IMG/VR virus record: IMGVR_UViG_3300027749_000069
Span: 1 to 64,000 of that record
From: a virus
DNA length: 64,000 bases
Strand: one strand, 5' to 3'
Shown here: positions 24,840 to 34,313 of the stretch, piece after piece
Layout of the letters: each line of letters starts with the position of its first letter
Numbering within the stretch: the first letter of the stretch is position 1
Program-made: the position numbers and the translations under genes
The notes under the pieces: model-generated
Databases searched by the model: none
What the model was told of the DNA's origin: nothing
Seen by the model: the letters and a program-made list of their open reading frames with translations, nothing else

Positions 24840-25145
24840 ATGTTAGAAATTAACTATGAAATATTAAGATTGGACGTATTGACCAAACTCATTGATGAGA
24901 GGGGAATTTCTTGTAAAAACAAGAAAGATATGATGATTGAACACCTTAAAATGGACGATGAGGGTAAGTATATCCGTGAGACAACCTACGAAAAGGAAGG
25001 AGGTCGGTTTTTGGTGGGTATAGACCTCAAAAATCACACCCAATTGATTCAGATGGGTAAGTTAGTGGAAAAGAAAGAGGCTCACCCTAAAGGTCTCTAT
25101 GCGTCAGATAGGATATATTTCATATCAAATCAAAAATTAATATAA
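24840..25145 (+). CDS. Small hypothetical protein with SAP-like start
   Basis: 101 residues from the ATG at 24840. A TTG at 24804 is in frame, but that stretch is the promoter. The N-terminal LDVLTKLIDERGISCKNKKDMMIEHL resembles the helix-turn-helix pattern of SAP-type nucleic-acid-binding domains (L..L...G....G.K..LI..L), which is suggestive only. The rest is basic and mixed. It has a consensus host promoter, unlike the late head genes around it, so it is probably an early gene placed between late modules. Confidence 0.6.
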   Translation: MLEINYEILRLDVLTKLIDERGISCKNKKDMMIEHLKMDDEGKYIRETTYEKEGGRFLVGIDLKNHTQLIQMGKLVEKKEAHPKGLYASDRIYFISNQKLI

Positions 25146-25898
25146 TTACCAGCTACGGCAACTCCAGTACCTTGGTTTCCAACGTGGACCTGGGTTATCA
25201 CAATTCATACGTGCTCTGAATGATTTGCGTCTTGCAGGGTTGTTTTTCTTAATAACCATTCGTTTACCTTTAGCGGATTTACCACCAAAACCAAAGTTTA
25301 CTTTAACGACTTTACCTTTGTCATTCTTAACATAAACTTTAGATTTCTTTACATCCCCTTGCATGATTTTACCTAATTGAACTTTACGTCCTTGGTATTC
25401 TGCTTCATTTAATAAACCACCGTTATATTCAAAATTGGTGTTTTCAACAGAACCGTCCTCATCTTCGTATATTAATACGGGAGTTTCTTCATTGTATTCA
25501 AATAATCTTTGGAATTGATCTTCCGTTATTTGTATAATTAATTTTTTTTCCATACTCTCATCAAATTTAGTCATTGTTGGTTTATTACCCTTACCTACTT
25601 TTGGGTCTTTCTTTTCGGCTCTTCTTTTTTGTGATGTCATAGCCTTCTTTTCTTTTTTATCATATGAAGATGCAACTTTTGGAGTTTCTTTTGAAACTTT
25701 TTTAGATGGTCTACATTTTGGATATGATTTACCATCCACATCTTTTCTACCACATGGAGGATGTTTACCATCTACTTTTTTACTAACATCTACCCACTTC
25801 TCTTTAAACCATCTGCGTAAATCTTCTTTTAGAACCTCACCAGATTTTATAGATTCTTCAATATATTTTTTATCTTCTTTTGAAACAATTATTTTCAT
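25146..25898 (-). CDS. Basic Cys-containing phage protein, probable virion component
   Basis: 250 residues, strongly basic. Residues about 28-65 (KWVDVSKKVDGKHPPCGRKD then GKSYPKCRPS) match a conserved block found in many marine phage and algal proteins (I recall it as DUF6321-type). Around 118-132 KLIIQITEDQFQRLFE repeats a short tag seen on other proteins here. The C-terminal FRARMNCDNPGPRWKPRYWS block is common in marine T4-like phages. The function of these blocks is not known to me. It is the last gene of a three-gene minus-strand group downstream of the promoter at 27277. Confidence 0.65.
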   Translation of the reverse strand: MKIIVSKEDKKYIEESIKSGEVLKEDLRRWFKEKWVDVSKKVDGKHPPCGRKDVDGKSYPKCRPSKKVSKETPKVASSYDKKEKKAMTSQKRRAEKKDPKVGKGNKPTMTKFDESMEKKLIIQITEDQFQRLFEYNEETPVLIYEDEDGSVENTNFEYNGGLLNEAEYQGRKVQLGKIMQGDVKKSKVYVKNDKGKVVKVNFGFGGKSAKGKRMVIKKNNPARRKSFRARMNCDNPGPRWKPRYWSCRSW

Positions 25899-25899
25899 A

Positions 25900-26661
25900 T
25901 TATAATTTAGTATCTTTTATAAACTTTTTATGTGAATCTTTATATGATTTTTGTGTCTCATCATAAACATCTTTGGTGTATTGCCAATTCCAATATAAGT
26001 CATTATTTGTTTTAAACCCATAAAATTCATGAATTTTCTTTTGTAAATCATTTACATTAGAACCATTAAAATTTTGACCTGTACATATAAAACCTGTCTC
26101 TATATCTTTAACAAGATTTGATTCACCTAATGTCTCGTGTCTATTCTCAATCCAAGTTAATCTTTCAATTAGGTTTTGATAAAACATATTTGTTTGTCCC
26201 CATCTAATTGAACTGAAAAATACAACTGCATCAGATTCAAATAATTCTTTACTTATTTTCCAAAGTTCGTCCTTTGGGTTATTAATACTAGCCCAACATC
26301 TATGGTGTCCACTTGGGTTTTTATCTTTATCTTTTAATTTAGCCTTTAAGACCCCACAACCATTACCGTCCTTCCTTGATACATTACCCTCACAAGGAAC
26401 TATATTTAGTTCAGAAACATCTATTAATGTTGACTTATTACCCAATTCATCCTTAAGATACATCGCAATCATTTTAGATTTTGGTATATCAATATCATTT
26501 TTGTCCCAATTATGTCTATTAGAACAACTTAATAATAAAACTTTTTTCTTATTTTTAAGAACGTCCAATGTCTTTTTTAAAGATTTCCAAGCATCAGATT
26601 GTACCATCTCCTCAGAAATCATCATTTGCTTAATCCTTTGTATGTTCTCTTGTAAGTTCAT
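25900..26661 (-). CDS. Flavodoxin-fold NAD(P)H reductase-like protein
   Basis: 253 residues. The N-terminal MNLQENIQRIKQMMISEE is an amphipathic helix tag. The remainder is flavodoxin-like: strand KKVLLLSCSNRH, helix, LIDVSELNIVPCEGN (the C..GN.....C region of iron-sulfur flavoproteins and FMN reductases), then DELWKISKELFESDAVVFFSSIRWG, the typical AD.V....P..WG block. It probably binds FMN; the substrate is unknown. It abuts DUF-type basic proteins on both sides. If the tag targets proteins to the capsid, this enzyme could be packaged in the virion. Confidence 0.65.
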   Translation of the reverse strand: MNLQENIQRIKQMMISEEMVQSDAWKSLKKTLDVLKNKKKVLLLSCSNRHNWDKNDIDIPKSKMIAMYLKDELGNKSTLIDVSELNIVPCEGNVSRKDGNGCGVLKAKLKDKDKNPSGHHRCWASINNPKDELWKISKELFESDAVVFFSSIRWGQTNMFYQNLIERLTWIENRHETLGESNLVKDIETGFICTGQNFNGSNVNDLQKKIHEFYGFKTNNDLYWNWQYTKDVYDETQKSYKDSHKKFIKDTKL

Positions 26662-27273
26662 CTATTTAGATTTTCTCCAACCACCACCTTTTGATTTATA
26701 ATGTTTTGCGGCCGCACCATTACAATATGCACTTGGACAAACATCATATTTTGACCTCGCCCAAGCTAATGATGACGCCCATAATTTTGGATTTGTTGGT
26801 GTATTTTTACTTTCGTCTATTTCACCATATGACTCATTTTTAGATTCAACACCTTTTTTCTTCATATTGATGGCAATTGCGGATTGTTGAGCAGGACTAC
26901 TTGCTTCACTTACAGGTACACAATTCGGTACCATTTTACCATTTTTCTTCTTACTACCAACTTGTTTGTAACCGTCCCAACACTTCTCGTTAAGTTCTGT
27001 TTCCTCGTTAATATTCTTTTGATCAAAATATCCTCTAATGAAATTAGCCACTTCTTGTACGTCATCCTTAGATGTTGAAATATGGTCACCAGCCCAAGCA
27101 TGTTCACCAGTAACTAAATTAACAAATTGTTCGTGATGTTTATAATGTAAAATGGTTTCAATGTCATTTTTCATTTGAAGTAGGTTACTTAAAACCATAT
27201 ATGTTCCATCGTTAGATGTTTGATTTTCAACTATTTTCTTTAATTGAGCTTCACTGATTATAATTTTCGTCAT
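26662..27273 (-). CDS. Tagged basic phage protein
   Basis: 203 residues from the ATG at 27273 (MTKIIISEAQLKKIVE); an in-frame ATG at 27309 adds 12 residues overlapping the preceding gene and is less likely, as a TATTTATT octamer lies 3 nt before 27273. The middle has GYKQVGSKKKNGKMVPNCVP and the end has SSLAWARSKYDVCPSAYCNG followed by a Lys/Gly-rich tail, both recurrent blocks in T4-like phages of marine bacteria. Function is unknown; virion-internal location is inferred from the tag and neighbours. Confidence 0.65.
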   Translation of the reverse strand: MTKIIISEAQLKKIVENQTSNDGTYMVLSNLLQMKNDIETILHYKHHEQFVNLVTGEHAWAGDHISTSKDDVQEVANFIRGYFDQKNINEETELNEKCWDGYKQVGSKKKNGKMVPNCVPVSEASSPAQQSAIAINMKKKGVESKNESYGEIDESKNTPTNPKLWASSLAWARSKYDVCPSAYCNGAAAKHYKSKGGGWRKSK

Positions 27274-27276
27274 GTT

Positions 27277-27284
27277 AATAAATA
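27277..27284 (-). promoter_or_regulatory. Candidate late promoter (minus strand)
   Basis: On the minus strand TATTTATT, ending 3 nt before the ATG at 27273; almost no leader would be left. Confidence 0.5.
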
Positions 27285-27286
27285 TT

Positions 27287-28675
27287 TTATTTTTCTGATA
27301 CGATTTCAAAATTTATTGATTCTTTGTAGTATATCTCTTCAGTATGGGTTTTTCCTTTAATCTGTAGGAAATACTGTCTTGGTATTAAATAAGAACTATC
27401 TAATTGGAATGAGTTTTCATTCGTTTTATCTAATAACGTCCAATCGTGTACAATTACTTGAGTCGCGCCTTCTTCGATATAAATTCTATAATAAACCTCA
27501 TCTAATAATACTGTTTTAGGTACGTCAATAGATTTAAACGTGACAACTACCTTTCTTATTTCACCACTTATAATTTTTTCATTTTGTTTAATTCCAAAAA
27601 ATTGGATAGCATATCTTTGTAATTCTGTTTGGTTTTCACCAATTGTAAATCCTGCAGTGTATGGTTTTGGAATGAATTTTTGAGTTATTTCACCTGAAAT
27701 TGTATTACCATCTAAAACCACATCTTTCCAATGGTCTGTGAAGAATTTCTTTCCGTCACATTCTGGCGTGGTTATTGTAAATGTAACTTTATAAACACCT
27801 TTTCTAATTAATGTTGTGGTTAAACCTGAAAGACCTGTAATAACACTACCGTTAGAATCAAGTATGTCAACCGTTGGTGTAGAATCTAAATTATAAAAAT
27901 TGGTTCCTTTTGTAACGTATAGATATAAATTCTGTTCTATTTTCTCAACAAAATTATTTCTATTGTCCATTATGGTATCCTCAAAATGAGAGTCAACATA
28001 TGGCTCAAAGAATGTTTGTGTGTATTTGGTAAAAAATGCAACTGATTGGTCCCTATCCGGTGTTAAATATTGATAAACAACGGCGAACGATAATCCTAAA
28101 CCATGATTTGTGTCACCTGAAATAATACCATTTACATAGGGAGTAATATCAAAATCAATGTTTTCATTACCATTATCCATATGTATTTTATTACCTGTAT
28201 ATCCTGAAATAATTGTTGGAGAATCATGAAATACTCCCGCAGTCGGCCATTGATTTAATGTTGTTCTATAAAACCAATTTGACGGCCTTTCATCAAACGT
28301 TCTATTTCCAGTTACAAAGTCATAACCGGAATCAGAGTAATCATACCCTAAACCTTCATCCCAATATTGACCCAAACCGAACACTATTAAATCAAATGAA
28401 CTTGTTCTATCTCTACTAGTAGTTCTATTTAAACCTTTTTGACCCTCGTCACCAAAAATTGTATTTGTTAAATGTAAAGTATGTCTGGTGTTAGAATCTA
28501 CCACTAATTCACCACTATTGACTTTATTTTTTAAATCGGTAAAGTCAACTTTAAATAGAAATTTAGAAAATGCGGAACCATAAAAAATCTCAGTTGTTGG
28601 GTTTTTTGCGGTGTTTACCTGTGAATCCTTTACAATAGTATTATTCTTTTCAAAATAGGAACGGAAATATGACAT
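27287..28675 (-). CDS. Virion structural protein, probably tail or baseplate
   Basis: 462 residues, strand-rich, with many Asp/Asn/Thr turns and Trp/Tyr; two or three Ig-like or jelly-roll-like segments (for example VDILDSNGSVITGLSGLTTT followed by GVYKVTFTI). No signal peptide. It has no named family that I recognise. It lies downstream of the gp5-like gene and shares its strand, so a baseplate-peripheral or connector role is likely. A TATTTATA octamer is 11 nt upstream. Confidence 0.55.
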   Translation of the reverse strand: MSYFRSYFEKNNTIVKDSQVNTAKNPTTEIFYGSAFSKFLFKVDFTDLKNKVNSGELVVDSNTRHTLHLTNTIFGDEGQKGLNRTTSRDRTSSFDLIVFGLGQYWDEGLGYDYSDSGYDFVTGNRTFDERPSNWFYRTTLNQWPTAGVFHDSPTIISGYTGNKIHMDNGNENIDFDITPYVNGIISGDTNHGLGLSFAVVYQYLTPDRDQSVAFFTKYTQTFFEPYVDSHFEDTIMDNRNNFVEKIEQNLYLYVTKGTNFYNLDSTPTVDILDSNGSVITGLSGLTTTLIRKGVYKVTFTITTPECDGKKFFTDHWKDVVLDGNTISGEITQKFIPKPYTAGFTIGENQTELQRYAIQFFGIKQNEKIISGEIRKVVVTFKSIDVPKTVLLDEVYYRIYIEEGATQVIVHDWTLLDKTNENSFQLDSSYLIPRQYFLQIKGKTHTEEIYYKESINFEIVSEK

Positions 28676-28686
28676 CTCTTTTTTAT

Positions 28687-28694
28687 TATAAATA
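28687..28694 (-). promoter_or_regulatory. Candidate late promoter (minus strand)
   Basis: On the minus strand TATTTATA, 11 nt before the start at 28675. Confidence 0.55.
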
Positions 28695-28699
28695 TCAAA

Positions 28700-30211
28700 T
28701 TAATTGGTTCTAATCGACTTGTTCAGCATGTCATTTTCCAAAGTTGATATTTTTTTCATTAAATTAACAAAACTTGGGTCAGTTTGAACTAAAGGTCCCA
28801 TCAAATTATGTTGGTGGCTGGTGATTAATTTAATCATTGATTGAAGTACATCTATTAAAACCTCACCTCTAACTAACGCGTATGTATTAGGTTCAATATC
28901 TTTAATATAATTCTCGTGAGTGGGTTCGTACGTGTCAATTTTGGTGAAATCAATCGGTATATTATATTCGTTAGTGTCCGTTGATATTAAATAAATCTTG
29001 TCAGATTTAACCGCGGCAAATGTTTGTTCAACATTATCCATACTTTCCTCTAAAACGTTCTTTTTAACTACACTAGTTACGGTCGGAGCATCAACACTTG
29101 ATTTTGAGAAAACAATACCTTCCTGAATTTTTTTACCAAAAGTAACATTTGTTAATAGAGTTTTTCTATTAGTTTGTTCATTTACTGATAATGTTTTTTC
29201 ATTTTTAGATTTTTTACAATATCTAAAATAAAATGGATGCATTTCAGTTTCACTATAGATTGGGTTAAAGTAATTTAATCCATCATGATGTAATTTATAA
29301 AGATTCAATCGTATATTAACACATGCTTCTTTTAAATCCGCAGCGGTAAACAAAAGAGTCGGGTCGGTAGATGTCGTCACTCCATTATTAATGTTATATA
29401 AGTTAATTAACGTACAACCGGTAGTTAATTCAACGTCTTCCAATTTTGAATTTGAACTTACAAATTGTGGCCCTGCATTCTTAGTGTCATAAACATAAAA
29501 TTTAATATCAACTCCACCACCTAAAAAATTACTAATATCATACTCAATAAAGTATTTAATTTGTTGGATTTGTAAGTTGCTAGTGATAACATCTTGATTG
29601 TTATATTCTAATTTTTTTGGATATTTTTTTAAATGTATTGTTGATGAATTGTCCGACATTATTGGATGTGTTAATAATGTCTTTTTTTGTGTACTAGTTG
29701 CAAATGATTTACTTAATAATTTACCACCCCTTATATTAACACCGTTTTCGGTAAAAATAACATCAGAACCGTATTTTCCATAAATCCCATAATCGGTTTT
29801 TTTTGCTAATGAACCTTTAGATTTTGGTTTAATGTAATTTCCGTATTTGTCAACGACATCTTCACCATGTTTTGCAGCAATATTGTATGTTGTATTTTCA
29901 AGTTGAGCAGAGTGAGTTTGTCCATTATAATCGTGAACAGTTGTAAATGGACCTGCAATATATTCAAGATTTACAGTATCTTTATCGGTGTCATAATTTA
30001 TTATCTTAACTGATTGACCTTTTTCAGGTATGAAATTTAAATTTGTCGGTAAAAACGGAATTGCAGTAAATAAATCTTTATCGTCCCAAGCATTATAATC
30101 AAAAGCTTTTTCTAACTGACCCGTATATGAACTATACCTAACTGCACGGATACGACCAATACCTTTTGGGTCATTATTATCAATACAAATGGCAATATCA
30201 ATTATTTTCAT
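28700..30211 (-). CDS. Baseplate hub / spike-like protein (gp5-type N-terminus)
   Basis: 503 residues. The N-terminus has DPKGIGRIRAVR, then LFTAIPFLP, PEKGQSVKII and LEYIAGPFT, the G.I.VR..P..G..V.V....Y.G order of the OB-fold in gp5/VgrG-type hub proteins. No lysozyme domain is visible, unlike T4 gp5. Toward the C-terminus, LVRGEVLIDVLQSMIKLITS then HQHN is typical of tail spike and hub proteins. It overlaps the small coiled gene upstream (ATGA). The call is structural with moderate support for hub. Confidence 0.5.
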   Translation of the reverse strand: MKIIDIAICIDNNDPKGIGRIRAVRYSSYTGQLEKAFDYNAWDDKDLFTAIPFLPTNLNFIPEKGQSVKIINYDTDKDTVNLEYIAGPFTTVHDYNGQTHSAQLENTTYNIAAKHGEDVVDKYGNYIKPKSKGSLAKKTDYGIYGKYGSDVIFTENGVNIRGGKLLSKSFATSTQKKTLLTHPIMSDNSSTIHLKKYPKKLEYNNQDVITSNLQIQQIKYFIEYDISNFLGGGVDIKFYVYDTKNAGPQFVSSNSKLEDVELTTGCTLINLYNINNGVTTSTDPTLLFTAADLKEACVNIRLNLYKLHHDGLNYFNPIYSETEMHPFYFRYCKKSKNEKTLSVNEQTNRKTLLTNVTFGKKIQEGIVFSKSSVDAPTVTSVVKKNVLEESMDNVEQTFAAVKSDKIYLISTDTNEYNIPIDFTKIDTYEPTHENYIKDIEPNTYALVRGEVLIDVLQSMIKLITSHQHNLMGPLVQTDPSFVNLMKKISTLENDMLNKSIRTN

Positions 30212-30408
30212 TTCTTAATCCTTTTTTCAATTTCTTTATTAACTTTATTATATGAACTCTCAACACTCTCCATATGTCTTGTTAAATCAATTATTAATTG
30301 TTTTGTCTTTTCAAATTCTTCGTATAATTCATTAACAACGATAAATAAATCTTTATTTGATTTATTTTCGACGTCATACACCACTTCTATAATTTTTTCT
30401 TTTTCCAT
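30208..30408 (-). CDS. Small coiled-coil protein
   Basis: 66 residues, a Glu/Lys-rich heptad-like helix (LFIVVNELYEEFEKTKQLII). The start follows the large upstream gene by 3 nt and the stop overlaps the hub-like gene start, so it is translationally coupled within the baseplate operon. It may be an assembly factor or a small structural subunit; no family is recognised. Confidence 0.6.
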   Translation of the reverse strand: MEKEKIIEVVYDVENKSNKDLFIVVNELYEEFEKTKQLIIDLTRHMESVESSYNKVNKEIEKRIKK

Positions 30409-30411
30409 ATA

Positions 30412-32442
30412 TTATGCTTGTCCTCCATATGACACGATTGCACCAGGTGGTATTGTTAACACATTACCAACAACAGGTAGAACGACTAATTTATTTGCTA
30501 CGTGTGTATATGAATTATTATTTACTTCTTTAGTGTACCCATTAACCGTTGATTTTAAAAACGTTAATAAGTTATTATCTTGACCAAATATTGGTTGGGA
30601 TGCGTTTACACCTCTTTTATCTAATTCTTCTACAATACCGACAATAGTTCTAGTATTACTAAATCCTGGTTTTTTATATGAAAATGCATCAATAACACCA
30701 GGTACTTGGAAATTAGGTCCACCAAATAATGCAGCATCTATTGTTTTGTCAATCACAGTAAATAATGCGTTACAGTTATTAAGCTTTGTGTCCAACAGTC
30801 CACGTAATAAATTTATAATAGAAAGAATATAATCTCTATATTTTTTAATTTTTTCTTTTAATATATTATATGCTGTAATTTTTAAAAATTCAAGTAAATC
30901 TTTTTTAACCAATTTCCAAAACTCACTTATAAATTTCCATAAAATATCCTTAATTATTTTAAAAAATAATTTATGTAATTTTTTCATTATTTCTTTCGCC
31001 AATAAAACAACATTACCACCTGCTGAATTTACATATTTATAAATTATTACAATTGGTAATATATACTTTGGTGATAAAATAGAACCAATTAATGCTTTAG
31101 GTAAGTTTAAAATATAATTGTTTAATAACGATATTTGAAAATTAACTAATGGTATTGTTCCACCGGCTTCTTGATATGATGTTGTTGCGACATTTAAAAA
31201 GACGTCATTTACGGCATCATTTAAATTGTTTTTTGAAAGATACACAAAATCTTCATAGTGTGATGGATTTGATGGTATTGTAAAATTATTACAATCTGTA
31301 AATTTTAAAACTTTATTAAATCTATTTGCTTCATCATCTAAATCAATACCTTCCATATCATCAAAATCAAAGAAAGATTCTATATCATCATCATCTTCAT
31401 TAAATTGATTTTCCACACTTTGGTTTAATCCTTGACTTGGGTTATTACAAACTTTCATCAATTTATTTAGTAATCTATTTAAATCATTCATACCGATATC
31501 AAATAACGGGGGTTCAGATTTATCACCTTTCAAAACCATCATCGTTGCGGTTTTAACCACCGCTGATAAATCTAACTGTTCAATATTACTATAATAATCA
31601 TTAAAAAAACCACCAACAGTAGTACCTGTTTGAGTTGTGGTTGTCATTCCTGTTAATCCAGATAAAGTAAATTCTTGATTTGCTTCACCCCAATTTAAGT
31701 CAAATAGTTTTTTTCCGTCAGATGTTTCAACCGATTGAGGTGTTGTGAAACTACTGTACAATATACGATTCATTTTAATTAAATTCCTTGATGGGTTTTG
31801 TGGTTCATAGACAATTTGACCACTATTACTAGTTGGGTTTACAGTCAAAACATTCATAAAATCAAATTCACCAGGACGTATGAGTAATGTGTCATTCAAG
31901 ATTGGAGTTGATGAACCACAAATACCATCTCCAGCAAAAAGGATATTTTTAACATTATCCATCACAATGTTTTTAGAAGACGTTATTGTTGTATTAATGG
32001 CTTCATGAGCTAAAAAATGTAATCTGTCTTTAGACACAAAGTTTTGTGTCGTAAATTTAGACCCATAAGTTTTTCTAACAGTAAAAGTTGTAGATTTTTT
32101 TTTATTTAAAAAAGTATCAACTAAATCAAGCATTTGACTAAAAATATCAGTTTTTAATTTTCCTTCTATTTTTTTCTTATGTTTAGCTTTTAAATCTGTA
32201 ATTTTTTTCTTTAATTTTCTTTTTGCATCCGCAAGTAATGGACCATCTCCATTAAAATCAATAAAAGAATCTGGAGCATCATTAATTTTTTCGGTAAATT
32301 CCTTAATTGCTTGAATTTTTCCTTTAATTTTATTGATTAATACCTTTATTTTACCTGGACCAGCAGGTTTTAAATTTTCTGCTCTTTCTATTGATTTCTG
32401 TTGAAAAGCTGGGTCCGATAATTTATCGTTTATTGATGACAT
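30412..32442 (-). CDS. Large baseplate/tail structural protein
   Basis: 676 residues. The N-terminal 120 are Lys-rich helices. A strand-rich middle follows (FTTQNFVSKDRLHFLAHEAI, then NILFAGDGICGS). An acidic stretch lies near 355-385, and a strongly hydrophobic/basic helical region at about 455-560 (PIVIIYKYVNSAGGNVVLLA onward) could contact membranes. The C-terminus is strand-rich with Gly. I recognise no family. Its size, the overlapping starts and the hub-like neighbour argue for a baseplate protein; the amphipathic helices would suit a component that meets the host membrane on contraction. Confidence 0.5.
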   Translation of the reverse strand: MSSINDKLSDPAFQQKSIERAENLKPAGPGKIKVLINKIKGKIQAIKEFTEKINDAPDSFIDFNGDGPLLADAKRKLKKKITDLKAKHKKKIEGKLKTDIFSQMLDLVDTFLNKKKSTTFTVRKTYGSKFTTQNFVSKDRLHFLAHEAINTTITSSKNIVMDNVKNILFAGDGICGSSTPILNDTLLIRPGEFDFMNVLTVNPTSNSGQIVYEPQNPSRNLIKMNRILYSSFTTPQSVETSDGKKLFDLNWGEANQEFTLSGLTGMTTTTQTGTTVGGFFNDYYSNIEQLDLSAVVKTATMMVLKGDKSEPPLFDIGMNDLNRLLNKLMKVCNNPSQGLNQSVENQFNEDDDDIESFFDFDDMEGIDLDDEANRFNKVLKFTDCNNFTIPSNPSHYEDFVYLSKNNLNDAVNDVFLNVATTSYQEAGGTIPLVNFQISLLNNYILNLPKALIGSILSPKYILPIVIIYKYVNSAGGNVVLLAKEIMKKLHKLFFKIIKDILWKFISEFWKLVKKDLLEFLKITAYNILKEKIKKYRDYILSIINLLRGLLDTKLNNCNALFTVIDKTIDAALFGGPNFQVPGVIDAFSYKKPGFSNTRTIVGIVEELDKRGVNASQPIFGQDNNLLTFLKSTVNGYTKEVNNNSYTHVANKLVVLPVVGNVLTIPPGAIVSYGGQA

Positions 32443-32819
32443 TATAATGAATAATTACTTGGTTTATTATCTGAACCATCATTTACCAGTTTATCTAATA
32501 ACTCCCTATCTTCATCTGATAATGTAAGTTTACCCATTGGACCACCTCCATTACCACCACCTGTAGTTTGTTTTAATAATAAGCTTTGTAATTTAACTAA
32601 TGAAATTTTCTTTTCAGTACAATCGTTTAATATCTTCTGTTGTTCTTTAATAACAGGACCAATTGTACTCATGTCTTCGGCGTCCTTCATAAATCCCATC
32701 ATTTTTCTCAAAATTTGGGACGCAGTGTTTCTATTCTCAACAACGTCGTTGTAGATTTCCTGCATTAAGGCTAACGCCGAATCAACATCTAAAGTAATAT
32801 TGTTTCTTTGTGTTCTCAT
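32442..32819 (-). CDS. Small helical tail/baseplate gene
   Basis: 125 residues, helical (VDSALALMQEIYNDVVENRN), with a Gly-rich hinge TTGGGNGGGPMG near residue 90 and a short C-terminal helix. Its stop overlaps the next start (TAATG). It is the first gene after a TATTTATT octamer that ends 3 nt before the ATG. It heads the operon of small helical, large structural, coiled and hub-like genes. No family is recognised. Confidence 0.55.
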   Translation of the reverse strand: MRTQRNNITLDVDSALALMQEIYNDVVENRNTASQILRKMMGFMKDAEDMSTIGPVIKEQQKILNDCTEKKISLVKLQSLLLKQTTGGGNGGGPMGKLTLSDEDRELLDKLVNDGSDNKPSNYSL

Positions 32820-32822
32820 ATC

Positions 32823-32830
32823 AATAAATA
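32823..32830 (-). promoter_or_regulatory. Candidate late promoter of baseplate operon
   Basis: On the minus strand TATTTATT, 3 nt before the ATG at 32819, in the 14-bp gap downstream of the sigma-factor gene. Confidence 0.5.
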
Positions 32831-32833
32831 GAT

Positions 32834-33532
32834 TTATTCTAAAAATCCAACCAGAATACCATCATACATCTTTTTAAAACGTTTTAGGGATACTCTAATC
32901 TCTTTTGTGGATAATGAGGTCATTTCTCGTAATGAGAGTAAGATAAGGTTCTTATTGAATTTATTACCGTCACCAACTTGGAATATTTTATCAAAATTGC
33001 TAAAAATCTCTAACAAGGCATATCCCAATTTTTGTTCGTTTTCCGTTAGGTTTTCCTTCTCAATAAAGTTTTCTAAAGAAATGGTTAATTTAATTATAAC
33101 ACTTTGGTAATCAATAATATGTTCGTCAATAACATAAGACAAATCTTTCCTATCTTCAATGTCAGATGATATGTCATCATAAGATACTTGTCTATTCTGT
33201 TCTTTAGTGTCTTTCTGTATCGCCCCCATAAGGTAGTTTTTACAGATAGTACCAAAGTATGAATACGCTTTAGTGTTCTTTGTGTGGTCGAATTTATTAA
33301 TTTTGGTAATTAAAAAAGACATAGTATCAGTGTGAATTTCTTCAAATTCCATATCCTTCCTATATAATTTATATCTCCTAATAATACTCTCAACCATAAT
33401 AACTAATGGTTCTCTTAAGAACTCGTTGAATATTTTGTTTCTTTCATCTTCGTCGGTACTCTCTAGATACTTAACGACGGCTTTTTCTTGATCCTCACCA
33501 AAGTATATTTTTTGGGTTCGTGGTCTCGGCAT
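32834..33532 (-). CDS. 55: Late-transcription sigma factor (gp55-like)
   Basis: 232 residues. The segment EIHTDTMSFLITKINKFDHT, then KAYSYFGTICKNYLMGAI (about 65-115), follows sigma-70 region 2: a core-binding helix, then the -10-recognition helix with aromatic residues. The remainder is helical with a poorly conserved region, as in T4 gp55 (185 residues). There is no canonical region 4, as in gp55. T4 gp55 directs RNA polymerase to TATAAATA late promoters with gp33 and the gp45 clamp; neither partner is visible here. It is the last gene in an operon with two glycosyltransferases. Confidence 0.75.
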   Translation of the reverse strand: MPRPRTQKIYFGEDQEKAVVKYLESTDEDERNKIFNEFLREPLVIMVESIIRRYKLYRKDMEFEEIHTDTMSFLITKINKFDHTKNTKAYSYFGTICKNYLMGAIQKDTKEQNRQVSYDDISSDIEDRKDLSYVIDEHIIDYQSVIIKLTISLENFIEKENLTENEQKLGYALLEIFSNFDKIFQVGDGNKFNKNLILLSLREMTSLSTKEIRVSLKRFKKMYDGILVGFLE

Positions 33533-34312
33533 TTAAACTGTTTCATAATTTACATCTCGTTTATTCTTAAAAAAGAATTCCTTCTTGGCTGTTTCCAACC
33601 AAAATTTAACCTCATTTTCTGACAGTTTTTGTTTTTCATTATTCTTGTAACTCCAAAATAATGAATCTTCTCTTAAATTAACATGTTGATAACCGATTTT
33701 AGGAACTGTCATGACCCTAATACCATTGTGTGTTAATCTTAAAAAGAATTCGTATGCGAATGTTAATTTAATATTTTCTTTTAAACTACCATTATCCTTA
33801 ATAACTTGGGTTCTATATAAACCACCACTTATTTGATAATTTTGAAAATCTAATAATACTTCGTTGTCGATGAACCCTTGCATTTCAGTAAACCCATAAG
33901 CCCAAGCTGATTCATTTGTAAAACTTACAAATTTACCATCAGTATTAATGTCTCTTACAATAGGTAAAAACACATCAACATCTTTATATATTTTCATATA
34001 GTCGTTGGTTGATTTTAACCAAATAGGTTTAAATTCGTCATCAACTTCTAAAATAGTAAACCATTCAGTATCACATTTATCAATACCTAAATTGATTTGT
34101 GAACAAAAATCTGTTTCACCTTTATTAACTACAATTTCAATTTCTAATTTTTCAGAAAGATTCTCTAAATCTTTTTTTAATTTACTTGGACAAACAATTG
34201 ATACTTTAACATCATTGTGAAAGTCCTCAATAGATGATAGTGCGTTATCTAACATAACTTTATAATCGTCATCTAATTTATGTAAAGGTAAAATTACTGT
34301 TATATTTTTCAT
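33533..34312 (-). CDS. GT-A (family 2-like) glycosyltransferase
   Basis: 259 residues. N-terminal strand ITVILPLHKLDDDY, helix, then a second strand VKVSIVCPS and TILEVDDEFKP, with the DxD-type metal site in EVDDE at about 95. A later ISGGLYRTQVI segment resembles the acceptor region of family 2 enzymes. It would transfer a sugar from a nucleotide donor. The acceptor could be phage DNA, virion proteins or host glycans. It abuts the sigma-factor gene and follows a GT-B gene by 1 nt. Confidence 0.7.
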   Translation of the reverse strand: MKNITVILPLHKLDDDYKVMLDNALSSIEDFHNDVKVSIVCPSKLKKDLENLSEKLEIEIVVNKGETDFCSQINLGIDKCDTEWFTILEVDDEFKPIWLKSTNDYMKIYKDVDVFLPIVRDINTDGKFVSFTNESAWAYGFTEMQGFIDNEVLLDFQNYQISGGLYRTQVIKDNGSLKENIKLTFAYEFFLRLTHNGIRVMTVPKIGYQHVNLREDSLFWSYKNNEKQKLSENEVKFWLETAKKEFFFKNKRDVNYETV

Positions 34313-34313
34313 A

